Shown: one piece after another, positions 36,503-48,110 of the stretch | Numbering within the stretch: the first letter of the stretch is position 1 | How the letters are laid out: every line of letters begins with the position of its first letter | Source: Fomitopsis serialis | Lineage: Eukaryota > Basidiomycota > Agaricomycetes > Polyporales > Fomitopsidaceae | Assembly (NCBI RefSeq): GCF_022376445.1 | Contig: NW_025955097.1 | Span: 49,984-113,983, forward strand | DNA length: 64,000 nt | Direction of reading: 5' to 3' | Notes under the pieces: generated by a model | Told to the model about the DNA's origin: nothing | The model's input: only the letters and a program-made list of their open reading frames with translations | Database searches by the model: none | Translations under genes and position numbers: made by a program

Positions 36503-37140
36503 ATGACATTCTCAACACGACTGCCTGCGGAGTTCACGAGCCTCTATCGGCTCGTTCTACGAGCCAGCGCTGCATCTGTGTTGAACAAAGGGCCTGCCAC
36601 GGGAAGATTGCGAAGCGTTTGGAGACCGGGTTTTGAACGCGCGGCCGGAGTGCTACATCACCTGCGGGGTACTTCATTGACTGAAAATGAACGGACGACT
36701 CTGCAGCGGTGGTACAGTGCCTGGGAGGTCCGGAGTAAGTATCCCGTTATACATCGCCGATGACGCTCACAAATTCGTGATGCACAGTGGACAAGACGTT
36801 GACTTTACTGTCGAGCTCTGCCCGCTCCCGCGGTCTAGCACACCATGTCACCCGTAACCTGAGCCAACTCAAGTGGTCATACGACCAAGCACTGAAATAC
36901 CACACCCTATGGAATCAGAATATCCCGAGACCACGGTGGAAGCCAGACCTCCCGCCCGATCATATTCAGTACAAGCCTGCGCCCATAGTGCCTGGAAGTC
37001 CTATGGACATCCGAATGGATGTGAAGTCTCGCCGACGCCAAATGAGTGCAGAACTCTGGTATACTCTCGGTGAGGTCATCATGATGGCTGAGGGCAGAGA
37101 CGGTTTGTCCCTTGGGAGAATCAAGACACGGAAGCGGTAA
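36503..37140 (+). CDS. Small basic protein with LYR-like motif (194 aa)
   Basis: Two exons: 36503-36734 and 36788-37140, joined through a 53-base GTAAGT...CAG intron that restores an ATG codon across the junction (VRMDKTLTLL). Near the N-terminus it reads PAEFTSLYRLVLRASAASVL, an LYR-like tripeptide in a basic helix, followed by SVWRPGFERAAGVL. The second half has KWSYDQALKYHTLWN, a Pro-rich link (PRPRWKPDLPPDH) and a C-terminal helix (SAELWYTLGEVIMMAEGRDG). A basic N-terminus with an LYR motif suggests a mitochondrial matrix protein, but this is inference. The frame is also open 38 codons upstream; the Met at 36503 fits best. Confidence 0.7.
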
Positions 37141-38084
37141 AGGGGTGAGTAAACCGAGCATCTATTCTCGTGACAGTGTTCGCTAGATGACTCAGATAGA
37201 GTTCCGCAGCGGTGGGGCCTCAGGCAAGCATGCTGCTGAACAGGGCGGGGTGTGTTCTGCGTCATGGTGGACGAGACTTGTATCAACAAATGTTCATGCA
37301 TGATACGCACGTCCGGTCACCGGTGTAACACCACAGTTGCTGCCTTACCATGTAGGTCTACCCTACTCGAATATCCGTAACACGGCTAGCTTTCGTCTTA
37401 CATGTCTTACCTGGCCACGGCACGGGCATCCGCGCTCTCTGCCTCTAACTATCGATATGTTCTGACGATCCTCGGTCTGAGAGCCGGAGCATCCACATCA
37501 AGTAGGCCGCCACCGAAGACATCGCGTGTGAAACATTGGTACGCCCATTCCCGATTCCCTGCATCGTGTACTTGCGTGAGTTGATTTGTCGCTGCAGCCT
37601 GCTGCAGCATGTGTACATCATAGATGGGTACACTGGACATCAGGAGACGGTGTCCTATGTGGCTGTAGTGATATCATGTGACTGCGACATTAGCATCAAC
37701 AGCTCGGTGGCAAGCTCATGCTATGGGTACGCCGGCGGCGGCGCCGTAGCCTACACCGATGTCATGAACGCCTACCATATCGTTGGGTGGCAGTATGACA
37801 ACTGGACATCCCTGCCACTCCGGATGGAGACCGTGCGCGATTTCCACTGTCTACCTTGACGCCTTGACATCGACTGGTGTTAGGATCTACTACGCTTCAC
37901 GACGCTACGACGTCCATCACATATCATTGCTACCCGTACCTGTATCTGGCGCTCACGACGGATGCTTCTAAAAGCCACTCTCCGTCGTGGAATGTTCCTC
38001 GCCTTCGCCCTTCGTTCTTCGGCCCTTCCTGATCGAGCTCCCTTTACGATTTTCGTGCGTCGTCTCTCCCTCATCTGCCTTGCC
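37141..38084. other. Intergenic, no gene seen
   Basis: A 107-codon plus frame at 37536-37859 has no domain and no splice support. The frame of the next gene is open back to 37962 and its 5' leader probably occupies 37960-38084. Confidence 0.45.
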
Positions 38085-39135
38085 ATGCACGCAACGGCTG
38101 CCCGACGACGTTTCGACAAGTCGCTGGACATGGTCGCGGCGCGACCCGAGCTCTTTGTTGACCTTGTGTCATCTCCGTCAAGCACGGACAATGCCTGGAG
38201 CATGCTGGAATCCCCGATCTTGGGACGGGACGTTGTGCAGGGCCCCCGCACCCCCTTTGAGCAAGCCGAACGTTCTCCGCTAGCGCTCGCACCGGTAAGT
38301 TCAGCACTCAGATCGTGATCTAGCCACTGATGCGACTTGCTCGCTCTACTTGCAGGCAGCCCCAGTCGCGCCGCTGAATATCAAGAAGATGCGTAGGAGA
38401 GGCTTATTGAGTGGGATTCATCTGGTACTTCCCAAGACCCCACTGCCACCACCAACACCAAATCCAGGGCACACTCCGCAAACCTCCCTCACCTTCACAG
38501 CGGAATTGGACGCGTCAGGGAGAGGCTTCCTCTTCACGCCTGTCTCTGACGAGCCTATGTCTGCTCCGAGTCCCCAGAGCACTCAGAGCCCTGTCCCAGA
38601 CGACATTGACGGAGAGACCAGCGACATTGAGCCCGAGCCGCCTGCTGCCGAGCCATGCAGACCAGGCAGTCCATCCTCTCGGAGCTCTGCGAGCTCGGTA
38701 TCCTCCCGTTCTTCTGTATTATTTAACCACGAACGCAAGCGATCCGACACGTCTACTTGCCCATCCTCTGTCATGGAGGATCAGAAGCCCTTTGAAGACC
38801 CTATTAGCCCTGCTGCGGAGGAGACTATCAATACGCTGGAGTCGGAGCTGTGCCGCACGGCGTTGATGCGACGATCGAAGTCGTTCGACCATTCGTGCTT
38901 TGCCTGCATGGACGACGAGCTGCTGCTAGACCCATGGCAAGCTTTCGATTCGCTCTGCTGGACGGCGTCGGTGGACCAGTTTCCCGAGAGGCACAGCGCC
39001 TTCCCACTCAGCCCTGCTGTGCCTGTCGCAAGACCACGCGCCGATGTCCCAGAAGATACGATCAGCGCTAGCATCGTGAACTTTAAGGTGCGCATCCAGC
39101 ATTCGCCCTCTCTGAGTCGTCCGTGCAGGTGCTGA
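38085..39135 (+). CDS. Hypothetical Ser/Pro-rich protein (about 329 aa)
   Basis: Exons 38085-38294 and 38356-39135 with a 61-base GTAAGT...GCAG intron, phase 0. The start MHATAARRRFDKSLDMVAAR is chosen because the text from there looks structured; the frame is open further up to 37962. Visible parts: RPELFVDLVSSP, then NIKKMRRRGLLSGIHLVLP after the intron, FTAELDASGRGFLFTPVSDE, a Ser-rich stretch with SRSSASSVSSRSS, and ALMRRSKSFDHSCFACMDDE followed by DPWQAFDSLCW. The RRSKSFD-type site could be phosphorylated (inference). A possible 41-base intron after NFK (39087) would change the last residues to VLTPLQGPHIPFLR. No known domain. Confidence 0.6.
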
Positions 39136-39886
39136 CTCCATTGCAAGGCCCGCACATCCCATTTCTCCGCTGATGATCAGAAGTTGACGGTGGCGGCACC
39201 GGTGCGAGCCTCGAGAATCATCAGTCCCCTCCACATGCACATCTCCACACTCAAGGCCTTCAGATTTCCCAGGCGCAAGTGCAAGTAGTTACGTACGTTA
39301 CTTACTGTCTACTACCACAGCATTCCTTACGACTCTTGACGCGGCTGCTCTTATTCTTAGAACCCACTCCCTCGTGCTGCATCAATTAACCTCCGGGGCT
39401 GTGTCTTGACGTGTCGTTGTACAGTATTGTACAGTAGAAGTACTTCCCGCCCTGAGCTGTAAGTAGCTATCGACTATGGACCTTATCCGGCGTGTACACA
39501 TGTCAGTCCCTACAATTGAGTCGTTGACATATTGGGCATCCATCAACCGTACATGGCTTGCAATGGCTCTTTTTTCATATTTATCTCCATGCAGAGCGCT
39601 GACTTCTGCAACCGCTAGGGCCACTTGGGGGGAGGCAGTAGGATGCAGTCCTCCGCGTACCGCCGACTCGTTTTCTCACAGGACGCTTCCCACCAATGGG
39701 AATAACAGAATGAAGTGTCTGAGAGCATAGATCTATCGTAGATTAGACCCGGTATCCACCAGGCAATATCATGTGCTGCATAGTCAATCCGTCGGTCATC
39801 GCCAGACGCAGACATCAAGGTCGTCGAGGCTCGGTCGTCTCGAGTCCGCTGCTTCGCGTTGCCCGGACACCCGAGGCTCCCGCTCG
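39136..39886. other. Convergent 3' flank
   Basis: Between the converging orphan gene and the sulfate permease. Short frames only. Confidence 0.5.
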
Positions 39887-42800
39887 TTACCACCCTTGCG
39901 GGCCCGCTCGCTCCCGAACGAGCTTCTCTACGCGGACCATAGCGCTCGCGACATCCTTGCAGATAGCGTCTTCCCCGAGGAGCTTGATGATCCCCGCCCG
40001 CTCGAAGGACCCACGGGGACCCTTCTTGAGATGCGTGATGAACAGCCCCACCCCACGGCTCTGTTCAATGACGGCAATTAATGTACGACCATATGGGGAC
40101 CCGGATCGATGCATACCTGATATGTCTCGGCCAATTCGTAGAAGATCATGGCGGCTCTGTCAGCAGCGAGTCATGTAAGTCCAAAAAGTATTGGGCAGAT
40201 GAACAAGATAACGCACGACGCGTCAACACTGTCAACGTCCGCTAGGTGGAAGACAAGCACGCTAGCGTGTTCGCGCTGCGGCTCGTCCGACGGGTGATGC
40301 TTGCTGATGCCATACAACTCTAGCCGACGGAGCCGCTCTGTATACCCGTCGTCAGTCCACCGTGCTATGCGCAGATGCTGCGGCAGCCAATGGAAGTCAC
40401 CTTTCAATTGTGCGGTGTTTGCTGTGCACGACACCCATAGCACGTCAGTCAGATAGCCGCGAGTAGCAACCATCAGTATGCGCACCAAAGTCAAGGTTTT
40501 CTCTGATCCTCACGATGAGCACACCGGCTGCGTCTTCCTGCGCTTCTGGGTTCTCGTCAACAGGCTTCCACACGTCGGTGCCGGGAAGACGACCCTGACA
40601 GGCCGTCAGACGCCTGATACATTAGGCCCATACGAGAAATGCACGTACCAGTATCGTCATACGTGGTTTTGATGACTTGTGCACAACCAGCACCAACGAT
40701 ATGACGAGGCTGACCGCAACACCCATCTCCAAATCCCAGAAGATGGTCAACGCGAAGGTGAGCGCCATAAGGGACAGGTCGACCCAGCTCCGCATACTAA
40801 TCCACGATGAACGGCGAATCAGCGTCTTACATCCGACGAGCCTATCAATGCGACAGACGACATACCGCCAATAGAACTTCAGGTCGTGGGGCACTTCTGC
40901 CAGGAGCGAGAACACGACCAGGCAGATGCTGATACCGACATCACGCATTAGTTCACGCACCCGGTCACACTAGCCGACGGGGTTGCCACTCACACAGCAC
41001 CGAGCACAGTTTTCGGCAGGTAGTACAGCCAGGGCATGAGATAGAACACAGCGAGGAGGACGACCACGGAGCAGACCATTGACGACATCTGTGTACGCGC
41101 GCCTACCTCGCCGTTGATCTTTGACCTGTCCGTTTGTATACTCAGCCGCAATATACGATATGACAGCTGGATGATAACACGCACCGGGTGATGGACCCGA
41201 AGGCGGGCAGCGTCCCCGGGACAAAGGAGCCGATGAAGTTGCCAGCGCCGAGCGCGACGAGTTCACGGTTGGGGCTGATGCTGTAGCCATACATCCCCGC
41301 GTTCTGTTTTGCTGCGACGATGCTGTCGAGGAATCCGACAATGACACAGACACTACAAAAACCCCGCATTGAGAGTGATGTCGACGCATACTTAGGGAAA
41401 GCAGGACGCGCGTACAATGAGAGGGACGTCGTCCTCCGCAGGAACTTGAACGTCATCTTCGTCAGCGGGAACTGGACGAAGTGGGAACCCGTGTTAACCG
41501 GAACACTTCCAAGGATCTCAACTCCCTGATCGTCCCAGTCCAGCTTGTCGGACAGAACTGACGGGTGTGAGTTCGCAGTGCATCACATGATATCAAATGC
41601 CGCCTCACGCGTTGAACAGACGACCACCAATAAGACCTCTGGCATCCGATAAATGAGGGTATAGCGCTTGAAGAAGCCCTTGAAGCTGCGTATGCCGAGG
41701 AGGATCAGCAATGCGCCGAACCCGATGATCATTGTCAGTCGATGCGAGTGTGTCCACATGTTCTCCGCGATGAAAACCAATTTGTCGAGGGTCGTATGCA
41801 ATTGATATTCGTTCCGCAGTGCAGTCAAACCAAACATGGGTATTAGCTGTTCGCTGTGTGCGGGTGACAATCAGCGCCGTGGAGAAGAACATCGCGGGTT
41901 TGGGTTGGGAGAAGGGACCTACACTAGGATGACGATTGCCACAGCAGTGACGAACCCGCGGAGAAGCGCACGGCTGAGGACAACGTCCATGAAGCCGAGG
42001 CGGAACAAGCCAAGCAGAAGGGCAATGAGTCCAACCTAGGAGCAGTTCGTCAGTCAATCTAACAGTCTCCAGTCTTCGCTGAGCGCACCTGAAAGGTGAT
42101 CACGGTCGCCACCGCGATGCCCACTTGATCTCGCCCGTATTGTGCGAAGTGTGGGTCGTGGAGAAAGTCATCGATTGCTTGTCCAATGAGGAGTGACAAT
42201 GACGCTTCGGGGGACACGTTCAGTTGCCTTGATGTACCGAAAAGCGCATATATCAAGCCGGGGACAGATGCAGAGAACTGCCCGCGCATAGCTAGTCAAT
42301 TATCAACACTCTGCCGACTGGATGGGACGTACCAGGCCAGTGGTGGGGTTTAATCGTGCTAGAGATGTTGCATACGAGACAGATTGGGGTATAAGCATGC
42401 AGGCAACTGTGAGGCCTCCCAGTAGATCACCACCGAATCTATGGGACTCAAGGTGAACACCGTGTACCTTCCTAACCTAAAGAAACAGCTTGAGACGCAC
42501 AATGACCATGAATATGCGGGTATCCAAGCGGTGGAGGGCACGTAATAGTTGACTTTTGCCCAGTTCGATGTCCTCCGGCGATGAAGAGTTGGACGGGTAG
42601 CTGGAGCCTTGTCAACATGTGTTCGGTAAATGGGATATGAGAACAAGATGAGAGCAAATGAGATGATACAGAAGATGTCATCCTCAGACTGCGCTTATGA
42701 TCATGCCGGCAACAAAGCTTAGAGAGGATGTGGTGGAGTGCTAGTGACTACTAGCCTAGTGCTCACTCCCGCTCAATCTGGCACGAACCTCAGTTGTGCG

Positions 42801-43281
42801 AAGAAGCTCCTACCCAGTGCCTGCGAACCCGTATGACCCAGACTGGCCTCAGACGAGACTTCTCGCAACTGCAGGCGCGCATGCGGCCGGCTTCTCTTAC
42901 TCAACCACCACAGGTGCGGAGGCGTGCAGCATCCCGGGCTGGAAATGAGCTCGTCTATGCCACTCTCAGGCTCACAGGTCTCCACCACGACAGTGTCTCT
43001 GCCTTCCCTGTACTATCCCGCCAACCATAGCCTGATTGCTGCTCACCTCGTGCTCTCGCTGCCCCATAATCCGTGCGACCGTGCTCGACGTCCACTCCCA
43101 GGATCGGTGTCTCCTCTGCGTGCGGGCCCGGTGAAAGTGGGGTCTTCAGCCCAGTGGGCGTGGCCGCCCCGGAAGCAAACATTGCTCGCAACGACGACGC
43201 CGACGTGCGGCCTGAGAGAGTGAGTGGAGTCGGATGGTGGTGGGCGCGGTTTACGCTTCCTCCAGTGCCTTGCGAGTCCAT
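39887..43281 (-). CDS. SulP-family sulfate permease with STAS domain
   Basis: Core exons: 42501-42600, 42333-42438, 42089-42277, 41923-42035, 41609-41853, 41416-41557, 41185-41352, 40994-41125, 40866-40928, 40649-40796, 40486-40594, 40401-40421 (21 bases), 40217-40337, 40117-40156 and 39887-40060, all phase-consistent. The membrane domain begins NYYVPSTAWIPAYSWSL, has the SulP signature GGLTVACMLIPQSVSYATSL and VPGLIYALFGTSRQLNVSPE, then GFLDSIVAAKQNAGMYGYSI. The C-terminal STAS part has ASVLVFHLADVDSVDAS and GLFITHLKKGPRGSF. Known role: plasma-membrane sulfate uptake or anion exchange. The Ser/Gly-rich N-terminus (MDSQGTGGSVNRAHHHP) starts at 43281, but the 1-2 exons between 43100 and 42600 are not settled. 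No stop or frameshift in the core. Confidence 0.92.
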
Positions 43282-45543
43282 GATACGGTCTTATTCGGGC
43301 AGCTTATCGGTCAGCGAGAGGGTTGGACGAGGTCGTCCAGCGGAGTGCCGTACACGGCAGAGGGATCGCGATAGGTGTGAATTTGGAGCTGGAGTAGACT
43401 GAGGCGGCTTAGGCGGAGGCTGTCAGGCGCTGGTGCTATGTCGCTGCGGTCAATTTTGTGACGGTCGTGCTCGCTGTGCAGGACTCATCGTCGGGGTCGA
43501 CGCCAGCGTCAGCCATCGTGCCCTCGCTTGCCCTCACGCTGCTCGACGAGCTCTGCGGGATGTGCACTGCACACATTGTCCAATCATTGAGCGCCGATTT
43601 CTCCACGGCCCTCCACGGCCCGGCCCAAGCCCGCCCCCTCGATCGTGTCTCAAAGTCCAATTTTCCTCGTCTCTGTTTGTCCGTCCTGACTGCTTTGAGA
43701 CTCCAGCTTTTTGAGCTACGTGCATATCCCTCGAGAGCATCCTACGACCTGGGTGTGGTGCAGTCTCTCTTGCTCAAACTTTTGGCCATCGCAGGCAGCC
43801 GTGCCGTTCCTGCGGCAGAGTGAACCTCCTTTGGACTTGACTCTCGTTCTCATTTAATTCGCTCATATGCCTCGGAGGTATCAGTCTTGCTGAGACTTCA
43901 CAGTCAGGCCTCTAGCTAGCTCTAGTTTCGTGACGGTGAGTGCTTGAGCTACCTTATTTCCCGTCGCTCGTCAAATTCAACATGCTCGAAGTACAGTACT
44001 CCTCGTAACGCGAAGCTACTGAAGAGGCGAACGTACAGCTTCGCTAGACCGGTCCCTAGAGTCGCTATCAAGCAGACACAGACACAGACACGCCTTCCAC
44101 CTCCTGCACCGCTGTGCAGAGAAACTTACAGTGTTCTGCCGCAGCGTCGTAGCGACACCTGCCCCCGCGCGAAGCAGCGAAACTTAGGTTATCTCGCGGG
44201 TCGCGGGTCGCATGTCATTGCCTCGCGAGCTTGGAAGGATGTACAGCGAAGCAAGCAGGGGCCTCAGCCTCTATGCTGCTCTCCTGTTCAATCGTCAGGT
44301 AAATCGTGGCTATACATACGTGCCTACAAAACGAGTTGACGATCTCTCCTCCGCTCAGTAGAAAATTTCGAGCGTGTATATATCAAACACCGTGCCTCGA
44401 GTCGGTCCTATGTAAGCCCGAGATGAAACTTCACAAAGAACCTCGCACATCGAATTTCGTTTGGCTGCATCCTCCAAAGTTATATATCGCAGGTGAGCAC
44501 TGTGCATTTGGTCCCATGCCATCCCTCTTCCCGTCGGGCTCTACATACTACGCGAGCCGTCCTTATCATCGCTTCGCAGTCCGTGCTGCTGTGACCTACT
44601 TCAACGAAGCATGCCACTGAATCGCGAAGTTTGAAGTTCGACCGAGTGTCTATGGTCACACGAGCACAACACGTCTTCGCGTGGTTTAACAGACTGGCCA
44701 TACCCTACACCGAGAGCGTCTGGTTGTGTATCTTGTCAAGCTTTCCAGAGCCGTCCCTTCGGTCGGAATACGAGCGCCTTATGGGTCCACGCGCAACCGG
44801 CGTGCAACACTCACAAAAATGCGGTTGCAGGGACGCACGCTACCATCGGGGGATACAACAGCCTCCGACGTGATGACACGGTACACCTGTGTCTTCCGAG
44901 CCTGTTTGACTTCGACGAACGACAGAGTCGCTGCCTCCTGTTCTCCACGAGGCGCTCTCTGATTCCGAGACTCGTGCGCTGCCGTTGTGTTGTGGTCCTT
45001 ATGGAAGTCACTGTCGGTAAGATCCCGCGCCACTACGGTGGCGGTTCTCTCGCTGTCCGATGCGCAGTCCCGGCTCTCGTATGATGCTCCGAGACTGCCC
45101 TTCAGCTGGAACTTCGAACAGAGGCCGTACGTAACGGGTGTCTTCGTTCTTTGCTCGATGCCGATGAATTGTGTGGCTCGGCTTGCGTATGACGGGATAG
45201 GGCGCAATAGGATTGCGGCCGCGAACGCTGAAGCTTTCCACGAGCGCCGAGGCCGGAATCAAATCTGCCTGTTGGATGGTGCGTGCACGCCTGTCAAGGT
45301 AACTTAGACCAGTTTCATGCCTCCTCTAGGAAACTTCAGCGCCCTTACTCGGGCACAGTATGCACTCTACGGCTGGCTCTGCAGTCTCCCTGCGATAACC
45401 GGGGTGACTCGAGCGATGATGCCTTTTCGCGCAGTCCTCGGGCGGTGTGGGGAGACGCCACCCGTCCAAACAGGGCCAAATAGCGCTGGCACATCCTTAT
45501 CAAGCCGAAGCCCGCGTCGTCAGACACCTTACCGCCGACGACC
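43282..45543. other. Intergenic between divergent permease and protease
   Basis: The permease (minus) and protease (plus) are divergent, so both promoters should be here. Frames of 100-140 codons at 43458-43823, 43944-44339 and 44987-45307 (plus) lack domains and splice support. No TATA box stands out. Confidence 0.45.
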
Positions 45544-47398
45544 ATGTCTTTCCTGCTCAACACTCTGCTGGCGGTGTCCCTGGCCGCCTCTGGCCTCGCC
45601 AGTCCGCTCTCTACGATCCCGCACGAGGTCCCGCGCGGCAATGCGTTCTCGTACGCGCCCCTCGTCGCGGAGCACCACCCGCACGGGTCCGTCAACAACT
45701 CCTATATCGTCATGTTCAAGGACGACGTCGCCCCTGTGCTCATGGCGAACCACATGAACTTCCTCCAGGGCGTCGAGGAGGAGCACCCGCTCATGGGCGA
45801 CCTCGATGCGGGCCTCCGACATGTGTATGACGGACACGTCAAGGGCTACGCCGGCAAGTTCAGCGACAACACTGTTCACCGCATCCGTCAGATGCCCGAG
45901 GTGGATTACATTGAGCGGGACCAGATCGTTCGGACTCTCGAGATCGACGTGGATAGCACGAGCATTGAGACACAGAAGGGTGCGCCTTGGGTAAGTGCTG
46001 AATCTGTTGGATATGTTGTGATGTGTGGTCGCGTGCGAAGTCGTGCGCAGTAATAGGTGGCATCATGTCTGGCGGGTTGGTCCGGTGTCGCTGGTGCTGT
46101 CCGCCAGTTGCTCGACCTACCTGCTGTACCATGTCGTTGCAGCATGCCCCTATAAGCGATGGTCTTCGCTCGCGATTGCCATTGGACTTGTTTGCAATCG
46201 TATTTGTTGAATACTGATGTACCAATCAGGGCCTTGCACGGATAAGTCACCGTCCCAAGCTCACTTTCGGCACCTTCACGAAGTACGAGTATGACTCTCA
46301 CGGTGGCGAAGGTGTTGATGTCTACGTCATCGATACCGGTATCAACGTCGAGCATGCCGAATTCGAGGGTCGTGCGGAATGGGGCAAGACTGTTCCCCAG
46401 AACGACCAGGACATCGATGCGAATGGGCACGGTACGCATTGCGCAGGCACTATCGCATCGCGTAAGTACGGTGTCGCCAAGGCTGCGCATGTTATCGCGG
46501 TGAAGGTCCTCGGCAGCAACGGCAGTGGCACGATGAGCGACGTCATGGCTGGCGTCGTCTGGACTGTCGAGCAGTCCATAGCCAAGGCTAAGGCTGCCGC
46601 TGAGGAGTTCAGGAAGACTGGCAGGACTGCGCACAAGGGCTCCGTTGCGAACATGTCCCTTGGTGGTGGCAAGTCCAAGGCTCTCGATGATGCAGTTAAC
46701 CGGGCCGTCGACCGTGGAGTTCACTTCGCTGTTGCAGCTGGTAAGTGCCCGGCTCATGTTCTTGTAGGGTGACGTTTTCAAATCTTAAATATCTCGCAGG
46801 TAACGACAACAAGGACGCGTGCAACAACTCGCCCGCTGCTGCAGCGAAGGCTGTGACGGTTGGCGCCTCCACACTCGGAGATGAGCGTGCTTACTTTTCC
46901 AACCACGGCCCCTGCGTCGATGTCTTCGCGCCCGGTATGCTTCATGGACTACGTATCATCTGATAGAGTCTCACAAAGTCACTCGCAGGTCTGAACGTAC
47001 TCTCGACTTACATTGGCAGCAACACAGCTGTTGCGTCGCTCTCTGGTACTTCGATGGCGTCGCCCCACACTGCTGGCATCCTCGCGTACCTGCTCTCGCT
47101 CTACGGCTCAAAGACCTTCAACCCTAACGTCGCGCCCGACTTCTCGACCCTCTTCCAGCAGCGCCCCGCTCATTCCATCGGCTCCGCATATGCTTTCGCG
47201 CACTCTGTGCTCCCGAGCTGGGTGGCGACCTTCCTCCCGCCACCGGAGCTCGTCCTCGACGTCGCGCCCGTGCCGCCGACGATCACGCCCACGCAGATGA
47301 AGATCGCGCTGCTTGCGCTCTCGACGGAGGACGCGCTCGAGACTCTGCCATCGGGCACGCCCAACCTGTTGATCTTCAACAACGCGACGACGGTGTGA
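45544..47398 (+). CDS. Subtilisin-type serine protease, proteinase K/cerevisin group (500 aa)
   Basis: Four exons: 45544-45990, 46230-46740, 46800-46934 and 46989-47398, all in phase. The protein has a signal peptide ([17 protein letters not shown]), then an I9-type propeptide ([14 protein letters not shown] ... [12 protein letters not shown]), then the S8 catalytic domain. The triad is Asp184 (VYVIDTGIN), His216 ([10 protein letters not shown]) and Ser386 (SGTSMASPH); the oxyanion Asn is in [19 protein letters not shown]-terminal tail of about 90 residues with a Pro-rich segment ([15 protein letters not shown]) follows. This layout matches fungal vacuolar protease B/cerevisin rather than the shorter secreted proteinase K (inference). 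Secreted to vacuole or outside after self-removal of the propeptide. Confidence 0.95.
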
Positions 47399-48110
47399 GT
47401 CCGTCCCGGGGTTGAGTCGTCTTGCGTTTGTGCACCGTACACTGTTGCTCTCGTTACGCTACTTTGATGTACCATCCATAACCTCCTGCAATAGAGGCCA
47501 CTGCATGCTTGTGGTTACTCGTGTATCAATATATTGTCATCGGCCTGGAAGTTGTCGTGTTGTGGCTTTTCGCGATATCGTGCTGAGATGCTCAGCCTAG
47601 AATGCATGGACGAGAATCGACGCGTTAGCAGTGGTCCTTCAGGAATTTTGGTCTACGGTCTCATGATCGCGAAAGAAAATGTGTATGCGCCGGTACACTT
47701 CCTGCGGTATGGCGAAGGCCGCATGTTGTTATCAATGGGTGGTCCCGAAAGTACAAGCCCCCCATTCCAAATCCATCATACCTAAACTTACCAAAGTCAA
47801 GACTCGGATGCAAGCCACCCGCTGCTTGGATTCACACCTGCTGCTTGTATCAACAAATTCTCCGCGATTGGGTCAGACAGAGCCGTAAGTATGGTCCAGG
47901 TGAGTCCGACGCTCAGTGAGCGCTTCACGCTGCCACAAGCGCGTAAGTACCTCTCACGCGCATGACGCGTGACCGTGACACCGTGTGGCTTTGTGGCCAA
48001 CCGCGTCGGGTCTGTTCAGCTTTAGATTCGACCGCTACTGTAATCATTCAATACTGGTTTCTCTTTCCCCCATCAGCACTACGAACTTACTACATCTACA
48101 CGCGCTTGAA
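47399..48110. other. Protease 3' flank and F-box promoter
   Basis: No gene. The last 150 bases resemble the stretch at 50870-51030 ahead of the second F-box gene (both hold CGTGACCGTG and TGTGGCCAACC), so the promoter was copied with the gene. Confidence 0.55.

Noticed and set aside
40401..40421. Suspicion that the 21-base sulfate-permease exon is an artefact
   Set aside because: It supplies ANTAQLK exactly where SulP proteins have that motif, and both flanking introns have good borders and phase.
45906..46781. 291-codon minus-strand frame
   Set aside because: Antisense shadow of the subtilisin exon 2; the plus strand carries the full catalytic signature.
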